Shown here one piece after another: positions 39,054 to 54,058 of a DNA stretch of 64,000 bases; the first letter of the stretch is position 1; each line of letters starts with the position of its first letter. Below the pieces are notes generated by a model that saw nothing but the letters and a program-made list of their open reading frames with translations, did not search any database and had not been told where the DNA came from. Source of the DNA: Chaetoceros tenuissimus (taxonomy: Eukaryota > Bacillariophyta > Thalassiosirophyceae > Chaetocerotales > Chaetocerotaceae); contig BLLK01000046.1 in the NCBI GenBank assembly GCA_021927905.1, forward strand, positions 620,001 to 684,000. Reading direction: 5' to 3'. The position numbers and the translations under genes were made by a program.

Positions 39054-40067
39054 ATGGAACAAGCAAAACAAAGCAGAGCGATACCTACTTTGTCCGATGG
39101 AGTAGCTAGCGTGAATACTAGCGGGGGCAAAACAAAGACTTCCGTCATCAATGAAGATCACAAAAGTTCGAACATGGTAGATTCTATCCTCCTCGAATCT
39201 TATCAGAAGCGTGAAGTTTGCAGTGGTCCATTCCCCGTCAAGCTGTTGACCATTCTCAAAATCTTTGAGGAAGAAGGGAAGGACTACATTCGGTGGAGAG
39301 ATGCAAACGGATGCGTGTTTGAAATAAATAGCAAGCTCGAAGGTTTCGACGAAAATGTAATGAAGAGATTCTTCAGAGGGTCCAAGATTGCTTCGCTTTA
39401 CAGGCAACTCAACATCTATGATTTTCAGCGTATCTCCAAAGGCACTCATGCAAACTGTTACTTCCACCAGAACTTCCGAAAGGATAATGTGACTCTTGCG
39501 TTCAAAATCAAGAGAAACGCCGTGAAAGGAGACTATGGTAATGGTCCATCTACCATGACTTTTGAACATGGCGCTATGACAGATTCTTTCCAAGGCAGCA
39601 ATATTCAACCAAGAGGTTTCAATACAATCTCCTCTGCCGATAGCAGTACTGCCAGTGCTGCTGATTTAACACCACAAAATCCCTTATTGCAGCAGCTGAG
39701 ACTAGAGGCAATGTTACAATTGAATCCAGGTCTGCTTCCATTGGGTTCTTCAGACCTACATACAGGTTTTCGTAATCCAGCTGCCCACCACTCACATCTT
39801 CATCTTCAGGATGCATACTTGAATGGATTGTCTGATATGGACCAAATGCTTCTAAGTGCAATTGAGGCTAGAAATATCAGAGCTGCTCTTCACCAAGAAC
39901 AAGATGTGCTTTCTGGTCCATATGGCACAAGCTCTAGCTTGGACAGTCAAAAACTTGCCCTAATTTCTTTACTTAATAACATGAATGCCAGCAATAACAA
40001 TTACAATGGCAACTTTGGAGCAAACGGTGAAGAGCAGTTGATGTATTCTCTTGGACTGCTTAGATAG
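39054..40067 (+). CDS. HSF: Heat shock transcription factor family protein
   Basis: Winged-helix DNA-binding protein; the HSF family is greatly expanded in diatoms. The DNA-binding domain covers residues about 58-155: GPFPVKLLTILKIFEEEG, YIRWRDANGCVFEINS, then MKRFFRGSKIASLYRQLNIY with the recognition helix, DFQRISKG and CYFHQNFRKD. After it comes a short basic stretch and a long Asn/Leu/Gln/Ser-rich region with no clear HR-A/B trimerisation coiled coil. That is common among diatom HSFs but unlike animal HSF1. 337 residues, single exon, ATG start. The upstream 1.3 kb contains a TIR element and direct repeats that may affect its expression. Confidence 0.95.
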   Translation: MEQAKQSRAIPTLSDGVASVNTSGGKTKTSVINEDHKSSNMVDSILLESYQKREVCSGPFPVKLLTILKIFEEEGKDYIRWRDANGCVFEINSKLEGFDENVMKRFFRGSKIASLYRQLNIYDFQRISKGTHANCYFHQNFRKDNVTLAFKIKRNAVKGDYGNGPSTMTFEHGAMTDSFQGSNIQPRGFNTISSADSSTASAADLTPQNPLLQQLRLEAMLQLNPGLLPLGSSDLHTGFRNPAAHHSHLHLQDAYLNGLSDMDQMLLSAIEARNIRAALHQEQDVLSGPYGTSSSLDSQKLALISLLNNMNASNNNYNGNFGANGEEQLMYSLGLLR

Positions 40068-40352
40068 CTTCGTATTTTAGCACATTCCTTCAGGGTGGAG
40101 GGGGAGGTTAGAGTTATACGAGTAAAAACAAAAAAGTGGAACTAAAACCTTTATTAAAATAAAATTGTATAAAGATTACTGCTCTTAATTTTCATTGTTT
40201 CGTGAAGTTCTTTGGATTTATCCTTTTTTCAGTCTCAGAAGCACATGTTGATTGAGTAGAGAAAATTGTTCTCAGTAGTCATAACATTATGAAAAGTAGT
40301 CTACTAATAAGAATACAATTAAAAAATCCAGTTTATAAAATTATCCCATTCT

Positions 40353-43300
40353 CTACCATGATGACAATATAGCTATGATACGACTCGCCTTAGCTGCGAC
40401 TTCAGACTGCTTATCATCAACACAAGCTCGTGCAACTGCAAAAAATCTTTCCTTCATTGGTAGCATAGCTTCAAAGAGTAGGTTGTCATCCTTTGTAGAT
40501 CTTTCAGAGAAAGCTTCGATGATAGAAAGACCAGCCATGCGGACTCTCCAAAACTTTTTATCCTTCAGTGTCAATGATGCTGCAGTCATAATTTCTTCAG
40601 ATACTTCGATGTTGGACAAAACTTGAATGCTTGCATTTCTAACTAAGGATGCGGCGCAGAGTGCAGATGCCTCTCTAATAGTCCAAGCAGATTGATGAAG
40701 TAAATCGCAATTCATTCGAAGGACTCTTGATATAGATAGTAGATTTAATTCATTCGAATCACTGTGGTTGTTTCCAATATTGTCAAACAAAGTAAAGCCA
40801 AAACATTTGAAGCATTTTGATACCAGGACCGGTGGAATAGCGTCTTCATTTGCGCATTTCATTACTTCAAGCAAACGTGGTGTAATCGCTTGATGTAAGA
40901 GAGCTAACACAGGGAATCGCTCGGAATTCATGACTGCAAGTATTTTTGATAAATTGTCCAAAGCAGATGTTCTATAAATCAGAAATTCTGATGCAAGCCC
41001 ACTTGATAATTGAGGCAGACCTTCTTCTAGTAGTAGCATGCACAATCCATAAATTGAGACAGGCCTTGCTAACGCTTCCCCCTCGGGATTCAGTGGTTCA
41101 TTTTGATCATTATCATCTTCATCCAAGATCTCGTCCATGTCCGAAAAGTCTATACCTTTTTCTTTTCCACTTTCATCTGATGTCTCCATACATGTTACCA
41201 CTTTTGATTCATCTTGTTCATTAGTTGAAGATTCGCACGCATGATCATTCGAGAACCATGAATCTCCCAAGAGCAAATCAGTTTTACCTGCATTAAAAGC
41301 GATAGGAAATACATCACTAGTTTCTTTGAAAGTAATCCAGTTCGAAGTCAGTCTTGAGGTCGCAGACAAGAGGTCTTCTTTGCCTTTCCAGACACGGGTG
41401 TTGACTATGGCCTTCACACATATGTTGAGAACGTCGCGACTTGCTATGGATCTTTGCTTGCACCTCTCTACAAATATAGAAGTCTGTTCTGAGGTAAGGT
41501 CGGTGGACCTCGGAGGTGGAGACAAAGTATTACTTTTACAAAGCTCGGCGATTGCAAGACATGCAATCCTACGTCGTTTCCAGCTGACATCTTCAAGTGA
41601 GTGCTTTAATGTTTGACAAAGGAATGGTAAAATAACATCCTCCGTCCTTGCGCTGAATGCGGACTTCTTCCCAATGGAAATTACTTGAGACCCTTCGTCA
41701 TAAACTTCCTGAAATAATGAAGACTTTGGAGGTAATTAGGAACAAGCACAGGGTGATAAACTAGTGAATTGTAAATGTACAACTTACCACATCCTCATCA
41801 AACTTGCCAATGTATGCCAGCGGTAGAATCTTTCTAACCCAGATATCTTTTGAACCTCCATCAGCAAATTGATTGGATGCACGCACTGCGATTGCTCTCA
41901 GTGCAGCTGCAGCTGCTTTTCTAGTTGATGGGTCTTTTGATTTTTCGGTGGATGAGAATTGAAAGTATTGAAAACATTTTTCAAAATCAGAAAAAAACTT
42001 ACCATCATTGGTACCGCCCGATGCTTTGAAATATCTATCGTATAGTTTGGATGCCAGTGATCGCACCGCTGAAGGAGGAGCAAGTTTGGCAATATTACCT
42101 AAAGCATGAGACATTTTCCCTTTTGCTCCGGCGCCCCTCTCTCTTTCACTAGCAAAGTAAAGGGCACGGAGTAAACGAACCACAGGATTAGATGTTGAAT
42201 TTCCATTGAATTGGAATGCTTTTGGGGTGACGCTACACATTGTTGATACAGCATCTGCTGCTGCACCACGAGTAGTGAAACCAGCACCACAACGAAGAGC
42301 CTTGTCTAATTCAGATACGGCTTTCTTTTGAATATCCACATCGACATGCTTGAGAACATCCATACATTTTGAGAGAGCTGTCGCTAGTGGGCTGCTCTGA
42401 GCCATTCTGAGTCTCATGGATTCAAGCCTATTATATCCATCTCCACTTGCACTTTGTCCAGCTGTACGTTCTTGTAAGTAATTCAGTACAGATGGCTCCA
42501 AACTGGACATTGATGTTATTAGTGTCCCGATGAGTTCAGGAAGTACAGGTTCCAACGTTTTTGGTTTCGAAACTTCAATAATATTGAGGAGACACGATAT
42601 GGAAAAGCCTAAAGCTTCAGCACAGTTTTGGTTTAAACCCACGTTCAGAATCCATGGGATTAATGTGGATGCAACTAGCACCGATGATTTTGCCTTTCTG
42701 TCTTCTTGCATAGTATTAATGAAGCCATACGGACTATCTCCATTATTATCCAGAGAAGGACTACATAAACTGTTGGTAAGACTTTTCAGGCTCCTTCCAA
42801 GCGATTCTCCAGCCTCTCTGACTGCTATTCGGACGTCGTCAAGGGCTCGAATCGTCAGTTGGAACAATTTCAAAAGCCTTGTACCACCACAATTTTCGGA
42901 GAACTCAACTTCGTCATATTGGATTCTCTGGATCCCTCCTCCTAGATCGTCCCATGACCTACCAACAATCACCTCAGATAGTGCTAAGCAACTAGCAGCT
43001 CTTGACCTCCATAGTTTCGAATAAGCATCTTTCATTAGCGTATCGATAACTGATATGAGATGCGTGTCTATGAGAATTCTAGCCTGTGCTCCTCCCCCAG
43101 TCAGGCCTTTTTTTTTTGAAAAGAAGGAATGAGATGACAGATAAAAATTTAAAAAACACATCCTATGCGATTTCTTCTGACTCACCAACCCAAAGAGTGC
43201 ACATTTTTTCTTTTGTCTCCTTATTAGGATCATTACAAGCCTTCAATAACCTTGGGAGCAAAGTCTCCATATGAGGTTGAAGCGCCATTTTGACCTTTTG

Positions 43301-46300
43301 CAAGTTACCGCCTAAAGAGTTCTCATGACCTAGTAAGTTCTCTGGAGTGTAAATGGAAGTCTCCCAAAAAGGATGACTGACAGATATAACAAGAAGGGAG
43401 TAAAGAACATCTGGGCGATTTATCATCAAAGCAGTTCTAGCCATTTCTTTGAAAGCACCAAGAGCTGATTCGCTCATACCGTCAACACCCCCTACCTCGA
43501 CTACATTCTCTTGAGATCTGGTTTCCATCAAAGCGCTGCCACCGTAGTTTGATGATTCTCCAAAAGCTCGTAGTAAGTGTGCAAACAAATTGTCAGAAAC
43601 TTCTTTAGATGAGTATTTGCTGAGGCTGAAGCAAGCAGCAAGCCCCAACTGACAACTTTCTCGAGACAATTGTTTGCTTTTTGGGTCGCTAAGCAGTTTT
43701 AAAAATGAGCGCTGGATCTTCTCCAGATTCTTACAAACAGTTTGTATGAAGTGACGGTGATTTGATGCATTATTCTGATTTATTTTCTTTGAAGCTCTTC
43801 CAACAATCGCAACTATTGCATGATGTTAGTAACATTTTGCTTGATTTTATCAAATTTCACACTGTACTTACACAATGCAGGGGCAGTTGCTGTTCTTTTT
43901 TGTGGGTTAGTTGCAGACATGACATTATAAAGTTTGTAAAAAACCTATGATATTTGAATGTTTACGACAGTAACAGTGAGAGGGATTGCAAAATGAAACC
44001 AATTCTTCACGAATTCTGTACTTACCTGTTCATGTGGTGGTAACTCATTTGCATATTTTTCTGAAAACTCGTTAGGTGGCGAATCTTTTGGCATTGTCCA
44101 GCTAGAACCCACCGGAGAATAGGCATCAGCAAAATCACCCAAAGCTTCCCCAACAAAAATAGACAAAAGAGATTCTTTTTTATTCGCAGACGACCCTAAA
44201 AGCGACAGTAAAGTATCCACACAATCGTTTCTACACGTTGTCACTTCATTTGAGCAATCTTCTTCATTGTGAAGAGTAGTAGATGACAGTAATGACCCCG
44301 CAGCTTTAGTTAATAAGACTGTTCTTTGTTCGTCCGTGTGATCTCCATTTCCAAACCGTTTCAAAGCCTTGATCAGGAAACTTAACGCTTTACAGACATC
44401 TTTTCCATTTTGGAGCCTTGCTGCATCATCTGCACTTGGTAAAAATGCCAAATGAAGAGCGCCTGCACAAGCATTTCCTATGACTTCGTCAGAATGAAGG
44501 CAGCCTTTACCCAACGAACAGATAAGTGGCGATGCACTTTCGATTGATTTTAGCAGAGGTTCATTTGATTTTTCGGTCTCTAAGATTTTATGCAGTGCAT
44601 GGATACAACTGCCACCAAAAAAAGCAGCACCATGAATTCTTGCCGACATGAAAGATGGTGAAGACATTTCTTTCAAAATTTCTCCACAACTTTCTATACT
44701 TGAGTGAATATTTGTTTTTCCAAGCCAACTTGAAATGTTGAATTGGTTATCATTATCACACCAAATATCTTTGTCTTCAAATAAATGTAAAATTGATTTC
44801 GAAAAGAACCTGCGAGCCTTTGATGACGGCGCGTTAAGAGCTACCTCAGCAATCTGTTGACTTCCGATAGTTTCATTTTGAACCACCACTCGACGAGCAA
44901 AACTTGAATTAGCCAGAAGAGTTGACAAGCAGATGGAACATTCTTCCAAAGTCTGTAGATGCGATGGTATTGTCTTTAATTTCGCTCTTTCAAGAATAGT
45001 ACCCAGACAGTGTATGAACGTTGTAATCGCATCATCAATATATCCGAAATCTGTTAAAAGGCAAGTAAGTGCAAATCGAATAGTTGCACTCTGACCTGTT
45101 GGTGCAAAATCTAGGAATCGCGGGCGCCATGGAGAAGAGTTTGGATTGTCTGCAAGGACCTGGCAAGCAAAATCAGTGAAACTTGGGATTTTTGTATCCT
45201 CATTTTCAATCAATTTAAAATCTTCGCCCATCTGATTCTCCAAACCGAGCGCGGCAATAGCAGTGGCTGAAACTGTGACATCGCTATCACCAGATAAATA
45301 ACAGAGAATGTGACATGCAGAGAGAACATCGATGGGCATAAGTAACTTACACGCCCACTGCACTGCAGCAGTTCGAGATGCTTTTGGGAAAGTTGGCTTA
45401 ACGTTATTCCACAACAGAGACTTCAGAGGTACAGAGAGACTTTCCAAATATGTGTGCGATTTGTCATTTTTATCAACATCCATAGCCCAAGGATTGAAAT
45501 CTGTTGGAAGATTTGAAGATGAAAGTGCTTCTCTTGTAAATCGCTCGTAGGATGCGAGAAGGCTATCTAAGCAAGCAATAGCACGAGGCAGAAGATGTTC
45601 CGATTCATTTCTAATACAACCAAAAAGGATTAAAGCACTTGCAGTTTTCCACTTCTTATCATTTGAAATTGATTGTTCACCGCAGTTGAATACAAACGAA
45701 TGTTCACTAGAAGCAGCTTCCGATCGACAAATCATGGAGATAATACCATAGGAAGCATCTCTTGCTTCAAGACCAATTTTTGATGAAATATCTCCAGAGT
45801 GTGCTGATGCTGCGATACCTACAATTCTAAATGCGTTGCCATAGAACAAAGACAAAAGGCTATGTAACTTCTCGTGAGATACTGCATTAGACACCATTAC
45901 ATCATACAGAGATGACAATCTAATGCATAAAGCATTTACTAACTTCAGCGCAGAAATACTTGGGTTGCCTGTATTTCCTGAGATAGATAGACTAGATAAA
46001 GCATTTCCTGAATTCGCATACTTTTTTAAACAAGAATGGCATAATGCACCAATTAAATATGCTCGTTCAGAGCATAAATCGTAGTAATCTCTTGATGATT
46101 CAAAAGTGCTGTGAGTGGAAAGAGGTGCAAAAATAGAAGGACAATCTCCAAATGCTTTAGAAGTAATGAATGTCATGATTGATGTTGCATTGTGAACAGA
46201 TACCATTCTTCTTTTGAGTAACATCACATTTTGACAATCCATATCTTTGGTGTCGTGTCCAAGCTTAGTGATAATGTTGGTTGATTGCTTCTTCGCAATA

Positions 46301-47556
46301 ACATCATCGGCAATGACGCAACCAACTACGAGTGACAACAAACTTGACATCAAGACAATAGGTTCACCCATCAGATCTATAGTCATTCTATTGGTATTGG
46401 CTCCATCATTACTCTTTTCGCGTCTCGACGACGACCTAAACGAATCCATGTGCGCTTTTAAATAAAGACTAGCTCGGTCAGAAACATCAATATTTTGATC
46501 ACCACTAGAAACGATCAGAAGCGCAATCATTTTTGATGTATTCAATCTATCCTTGAAACCATTTCTTTTTCTATTGTCACAGACATTGAATATATCGAAG
46601 CGCGTTGGAGCTATGGCATCCAATATTGATATTTTCAAATCTTTCAATCGGTTTCCAGTAGAAACCTCTTGAATCCAATTTTTCCCAGTGAGTGAGTTAC
46701 CACTCAATAGCCTCTCTTTACTAAATTGCGATAAACCAGGTGGAGGCATATTCCCGTCAACATTTTGGTACAAAAGAACATCAAGAAGCAATTCATACAG
46801 TACATTCCCAGTTGCATCTCTTTTAATTATTTCTCTCGCAAGATTTAGGTTGTTCTTACTTTCATTCGTACCTTCTGCGGATGAACTATTTTTTGTAACG
46901 CTATTAGATGACGCTGATAGATCAGAAGGAGATTTAACCTCCATACTTGATCGTTTCTTTATATTTCTCTTCCCGACTACTATTCCTTCTATGCATCGCA
47001 GAACAAGATGAGATATCTGGAAACCTTGACTTTTCTTGGAAGCTGATGACAAAGAGGAGATATCGGAATGCGCTCCAAGACAGGCCAACAAAGCAGGAAA
47101 TATATTTTCCAAAGTCTCAACACATGATCTTGTTATACCAATTGTAAGAAATGTAAGAGATAGATTCATAGAGAAAGGATCAATATCTTTGTTTTGGGAA
47201 ATCAACGCTTCATTTTTCTCAAAGTCAAATAAGATTTCTAGAATAGCCTTCATTGGTAAAGAGCAGCTATCATCAGCTCGGACTCGTTTCAAAATATGGC
47301 TAATCATTTCAATGAGTTTGGAGTGTATCTGATCAAATAGAATCTTTGTAGCCTTGACAGTCTCTGATTTTGTGAGATCTTTTGTCAACTTGATTGTCTT
47401 TGTATGATTGTCTCCTATCCTTTTCAATAGACGAGGTAGAAGAAGTGATAGAACTTTTTCCAATTGAGGTCCTTCTGTCATTGCAAGACGATGGCTTACC
47501 CGGCCCAATGTATTTAGTTCATTTTTAGCCTCTTTGTGTGTCTCTTCGATGTTCAT
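40353..47556 (-). CDS. ECM29: Proteasome adaptor ECM29 (HEAT-repeat giant)
   Basis: ECM29 clamps the 26S proteasome core to its cap and acts in proteasome quality control. I assemble five exons: 44026-47556, 43872-43944, 43186-43812, 41788-43106 (an alternative acceptor gives 43091), and 40353-41708. All junctions keep frame, with donors GTAAGT or GTGAGT. Junctions read PPHEQ-VFYKLYNVM, TAPAL-FAIVGRAS, TLWVG and FDEDV-EVYDEGSQ. The total is about 2301 residues, against about 1850 in human and yeast. Family landmarks: the N-terminal ELNTLGRVSHRLAMTEGPQL with SLTFLTIGITRS; WACKLLMPIDVLSACHILCY; and the C-terminal half with SRAASCLALSEVIVGRSWDD, RALDDVRIAVREAGESLGRS and the HEAT helices to RIIAILSSW. 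The middle is less conserved and Ser-rich. Extra length is mostly linkers between HEAT blocks. Confidence 0.88.
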
Positions 47557-47956
47557 ATTTCCTTGGAAGTGTTAAAGAGATTGTAGCTAGTTTTTCTTTC
47601 AAATTTCAAACTAGAATACTTTTGGAGATTGAACTACTTTCAGTGGTCACTTTGAGCAGCTAAATGTGGAAATTTAAAGAATCTAGTTTCACACAACGCT
47701 CCACCGCCAGCAAGAAGTGCTATTATGCAAAGTTCGAAACGCTTCATCTCGCTTCGTGAAGCAGATTTGTGAGCGTTAAATACGGTTAACTCATGACGAA
47801 ATGACCACCCAATGACTTCTCATGAAGATGCCCTTTCCCTTCTGTTTTATGATGATACATTTGGAAATCTCTTCATTTTCATTCTATTTAGATTTAATCG
47901 GAAGCACGAACTCTGATCACTTTTAGTACTACAAATGCAAAATATAACCTGTTATT
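47557..47956. other. Intergenic
   Basis: 400 bp between the ECM29 start and the DHX15 stop, both minus strand. No gene seen. A CTCGCTTCGTGAAGCAG motif forms a short inverted repeat near 47751-47765. Confidence 0.5.
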
Positions 47957-50704
<2,748 letters not shown>

Positions 50705-52084
50705 ATGAATGAAAGGAGCAAAGACTTTGGCGATCATGTAGAAGAAGATAACTATGATAGTGCAGGATCCAGTGGTAGAGGATTTCGAGGGATAGTGATT
50801 GGCTTCCGAGATAGCATCCGGAGTATAAGATCTTCCTTTGCCAGTGTTGACTCCGCAATGACAGATATGAGTGAAAGAGAAAAGGGATTCAAGAATTCAA
50901 ATGAATACATTGCAAAAGCAGGGACTATGAAAAATGATGCTGCTCTATACATTCAAAGGGTGGAACAGTCTCAGCAAGAGACAAGTGCCTCAAAAGTATA
51001 TCGAGATAAGACTGATTCCTTCAAAAATCGTCGAAAAACGTATATGCGCCAAGAGGAATCCATCGGATCAAGTTATTCTTCCAACATGGTACCAAGAAGC
51101 CGTAAATTGAGTTACCAACATAATTCCACCAGTAAAAGCGGACTATCTGAATCATTCCGAAAAGTAGGACTAAGTGCTTCCCGTACTCAATCGCGAAAGT
51201 CGCTCATTATGAGGCTTACATCGACACAGAAGTTTCACTTTTGCGTTTTGATACTCTTGGTGATAATTGTAATCTTGGTGGTCTTGATAGTTGCAGGTGA
51301 ACAAATTGGTATCAGATTAGATTGGGTATCAAATTTGTGGAATGGTGGTAGGACGAATGAGCAATGGCCTATTGGATTTTCATCAGCACCATCAAGTTAT
51401 CCTTCACTAGAGCACAGTACATCACCATCAAGTTACCCTTCGCTAGAGCACAGTACATCACCATCAAGTTACCCTTCGCTAGAGCACAGTACATCACCAT
51501 CAAGTTACCCTTCGCTAGAGCACAGTACATCACCATCATTTCGGCAATCCTTTAGTCCATCATTTCGACACAGTACATCACCATCATTTCGGCAATCCTT
51601 TAGTCCAACATTAGAGCATGCTGCTTCAGAGGAACCATCTCAGTATCCCACTCATTATCATAGCGATCTCCCTTCATTTGCATCATCTTTGAATCCTACT
51701 AAAAGAAGTAGTGCGAGTCCTTCAGGGCTACCATCAGGAAAACCGAGTTACATGCCGTCCTATGCTTACTCTGATGCACCGTCTATCAAACCAATAGAAA
51801 TGTCAAGCTCGACACCATCCTTATTTCCTTCGGTGTTACCAACTGATTTGCCGTCGAATATACCAAGCCCAATGCCATCTGCATTCCCTACTGAACAACC
51901 GACTAATTTACCATCAGTAGCCCCAAGTTACGTGCCTTCGAAAATGCCCACAAAAACACCATCTATTTTCCCATCAATGTACCCGAGCAGAACTCCCTCA
52001 ACTAAACCATCTTCAAATCCAAGCACACTACCATCATATGCCCCATCATTACCAACAAAAAAAACAAAAGATCGAAAAAGGTGA
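50705..52084 (+). CDS. Type II membrane protein with Pro-Ser repeat ectodomain
   Basis: 459 residues. A basic, Ser-rich cytosolic N-terminus of about 175 residues precedes a single strong membrane helix (FHFCVLILLVIIVILVVLIV, then AGEQIG), with no cleaved signal peptide. This predicts a type II protein whose C-terminus faces the lumen or cell surface. The C-terminal 230 residues are built from PSxxPS-type repeats. They start with four copies of a 12-residue unit (SSYPSLEHSTSP) and two of a related HSTSPSFRQSF unit, then irregular PSxxPS units (GLPSGKPSYMPSYA, MPTKTPSIFPSMYPSRTP). Such Pro/Ser/Thr-rich stretches are common in diatom cell-surface and frustule-associated proteins and are probably heavily glycosylated. 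Function not known. No intron. Confidence 0.75.
   Translation: MNERSKDFGDHVEEDNYDSAGSSGRGFRGIVIGFRDSIRSIRSSFASVDSAMTDMSEREKGFKNSNEYIAKAGTMKNDAALYIQRVEQSQQETSASKVYRDKTDSFKNRRKTYMRQEESIGSSYSSNMVPRSRKLSYQHNSTSKSGLSESFRKVGLSASRTQSRKSLIMRLTSTQKFHFCVLILLVIIVILVVLIVAGEQIGIRLDWVSNLWNGGRTNEQWPIGFSSAPSSYPSLEHSTSPSSYPSLEHSTSPSSYPSLEHSTSPSSYPSLEHSTSPSFRQSFSPSFRHSTSPSFRQSFSPTLEHAASEEPSQYPTHYHSDLPSFASSLNPTKRSSASPSGLPSGKPSYMPSYAYSDAPSIKPIEMSSSTPSLFPSVLPTDLPSNIPSPMPSAFPTEQPTNLPSVAPSYVPSKMPTKTPSIFPSMYPSRTPSTKPSSNPSTLPSYAPSLPTKKTKDRKR
51392..51535 (+). repeat. 36-bp coding tandem repeat, four copies
   Basis: Four consecutive 36-bp units encoding the 12-residue SSYPSLEHSTSP motif. The last three are identical or nearly so and the first differs slightly (TATCCTTCACTAG against TACCCTTCGCTAG). 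Copy number probably varies between alleles. Confidence 0.85.
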
Positions 52085-52253
52085 CTTTTTAAAATTACTA
52101 ATGTATAAAGAGAGAAATAGTAACGTTCGCGGTTGTACTTGCTTTGTCCACTTTAGCTTTTTGTCTGTCTAATTGATATTTGAGAGAAAATTATTTCAGA
52201 ACAAAAAGTCAGTATTCCTTCCACAAGAAAGATTATGGACGTACTCTTTCGAA

Positions 52254-53595
52254 TTATTCAAGTCCTTTCCCGTAAACATCCATCCTCTTTATAGGAGAAG
52301 ATATATTCATATTCTGTTTCATTGACTCAATTTTTTCATATGCTCCCAGCGATCCACCTGTATGCCAAAACATTATTCTTGAATCTCTATAATCATTTGG
52401 ATTATTCTTTACTTCTTGCATAAACCGGAATAGAGCTTTTCCTGAATAGACTATTGCCGATGACATAAAAAAGATTAGTTACAAATGAATACAAATTTAA
52501 GCAATAATTCTCTTCAAACAAAAGCGACTTACCTGGATCCAACACAATCCCAGTTTGAATTGAAAATTGTAGAATAAAATCTAATTCTTCTTGAGTACTA
52601 GCTGCATACCCTTTGCCTTTACCCTGGTGTACTACAACAATATTTTCAACAAAGTCTTTGATATCATTTATTGATCCATCACCAACACTGAACCCCATAT
52701 CTTTTGCAATCAGTGATATTTCATTGTAAAAGTAGTCTGGATCATCACAAACTCCAATGGCATGAATTTGAGGGAGATTTTCTTTATCATTAGCAAATGC
52801 GAGTGCCAATCCTATCGCAATTCCAGTGGCAGTTCCACCAGAACCGCAAGCAAATACAACATGGTCAACCTTCTCTCCATTTAACTGAGATTTGAGTTCT
52901 CCAACTGCTTCAATATATCCCCAAGTACCTAATGCATTACTCCCTCCGACAGGTATTGGATAGACTTTCTTATCTTCCGCGGACAACTCTTTGCATACTC
53001 TATCTACTAATTCATTCGACCCAAATCTTCCATACTCTCCAGGGGTGCATGTATGAATGTTAGCACCTACAATTCGATCAAAAAGAATATTACCAACATA
53101 TCCAAATGAATCTTCATTCTTTTCACATTTGTCTTTCTCAACTTGATTTGCTCTTCTCGTGCGAAGTATAAGATGTGGCTCAATATTCACCATCCTACAA
53201 GCAGCTGCTGTGGCGCGGCAGTGATTTGACTGTTCACCACCAATAGTTACAACTGAATCACAGCCTTTTTCAAGTGCATCTGCAAGTAAGAATTCCAGTT
53301 TTCGAATTTTATTTCCTCCTAGTTCCACCCCTCCAGACATGTCATCACGCTTCATTAGAAATTGAACATTCAAATCCTTGAATATTTCAAAAACATTACT
53401 GTTTGATGAATCTACATCAATTTCCTGTATTGGTGTAGGTAAGTTTGCAATACGTAAGCGATGCTTTGGTACATTTAATTTTGATGCAAAAGAAGGTGGA
53501 CTATGGGGTATCAGTTTCTTTGGAGAATGAATGGAAAGGCTTGAAGCAAGGCGTGTCATGATTAGCATAGATGTACAGAATTTACCAAAATGCAT
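52254..53595 (-). CDS. D-cysteine desulfhydrase / ACC deaminase-family PLP enzyme
   Basis: PLP enzyme of the D-cysteine desulfhydrase / 1-aminocyclopropane-1-carboxylate deaminase family. Exon 1 is 52533-53595 and exon 2 is 52254-52450; the 82-bp intron joins GIVLDP to VYSGKALFRFMQEV. PLP lysine block: KRDDMSGGVELGGNKIRKLE. Next the substrate motif TIGGEQSNHCRATAAACRM, the glycine loop HVVFACGSGGTATGIAIGLA, and near the end IMFWHTGGSLGAY. The N-terminus (MHFGKFCTSMLIMTRLASSL) may be an organelle leader, probably mitochondrial. 419 residues. Family members release H2S, pyruvate and ammonia from D-cysteine; which substrate this one takes is open. Confidence 0.9.
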
Positions 53596-54058
53596 TATAC
53601 GTATTTAGAATTCTTGTTGAAATCAATATCAATAACATCTCTAGGTTGGCATCGAGTTGTGGTAGATAGTAGATAGTGTTGGCACAAAAGATACCTATTG
53701 ATGATTGTTGATTGATGATTGATGATTAGTCGTTCTTCATACACAAAGAGAATCGTTTTAAATTAGTCATATTTGGTCGTATATCTGAAAACACACGACT
53801 ATATACTAGGTATATAGCCGTGCATAGCAGTGAATGTTTCAATGATGTACGATTAAGTTCAAAACGATTCTTGATTCACGATTCTTGTCTCCTCAAAGAG
53901 GTGCACATAAGAATCAAATGAAATGAGAGAACTCACGTTCATTGTGCGTCCCACACAATCCATTGAATGCTGCAAACACAAACACTCCGTGGTTATCATA
54001 TACTCCACGTAGAGTTCTTCATGGTTTGAATCAACTCATCTCTTCATAAAAAAAACAT
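53596..54058. other. Intergenic, shared 5' region
   Basis: 463 bp between divergent genes. A short tandem of TTGATGATTGATGATTGATGA lies near 53700-53725. No gene seen. Confidence 0.5.

Noticed and set aside
43091-43106. Second possible acceptor for ECM29 exon 4 at 43091
   Set aside because: Both choices keep frame; I preferred 43106 because it is the first AG after the pyrimidine tract, but this is not settled.
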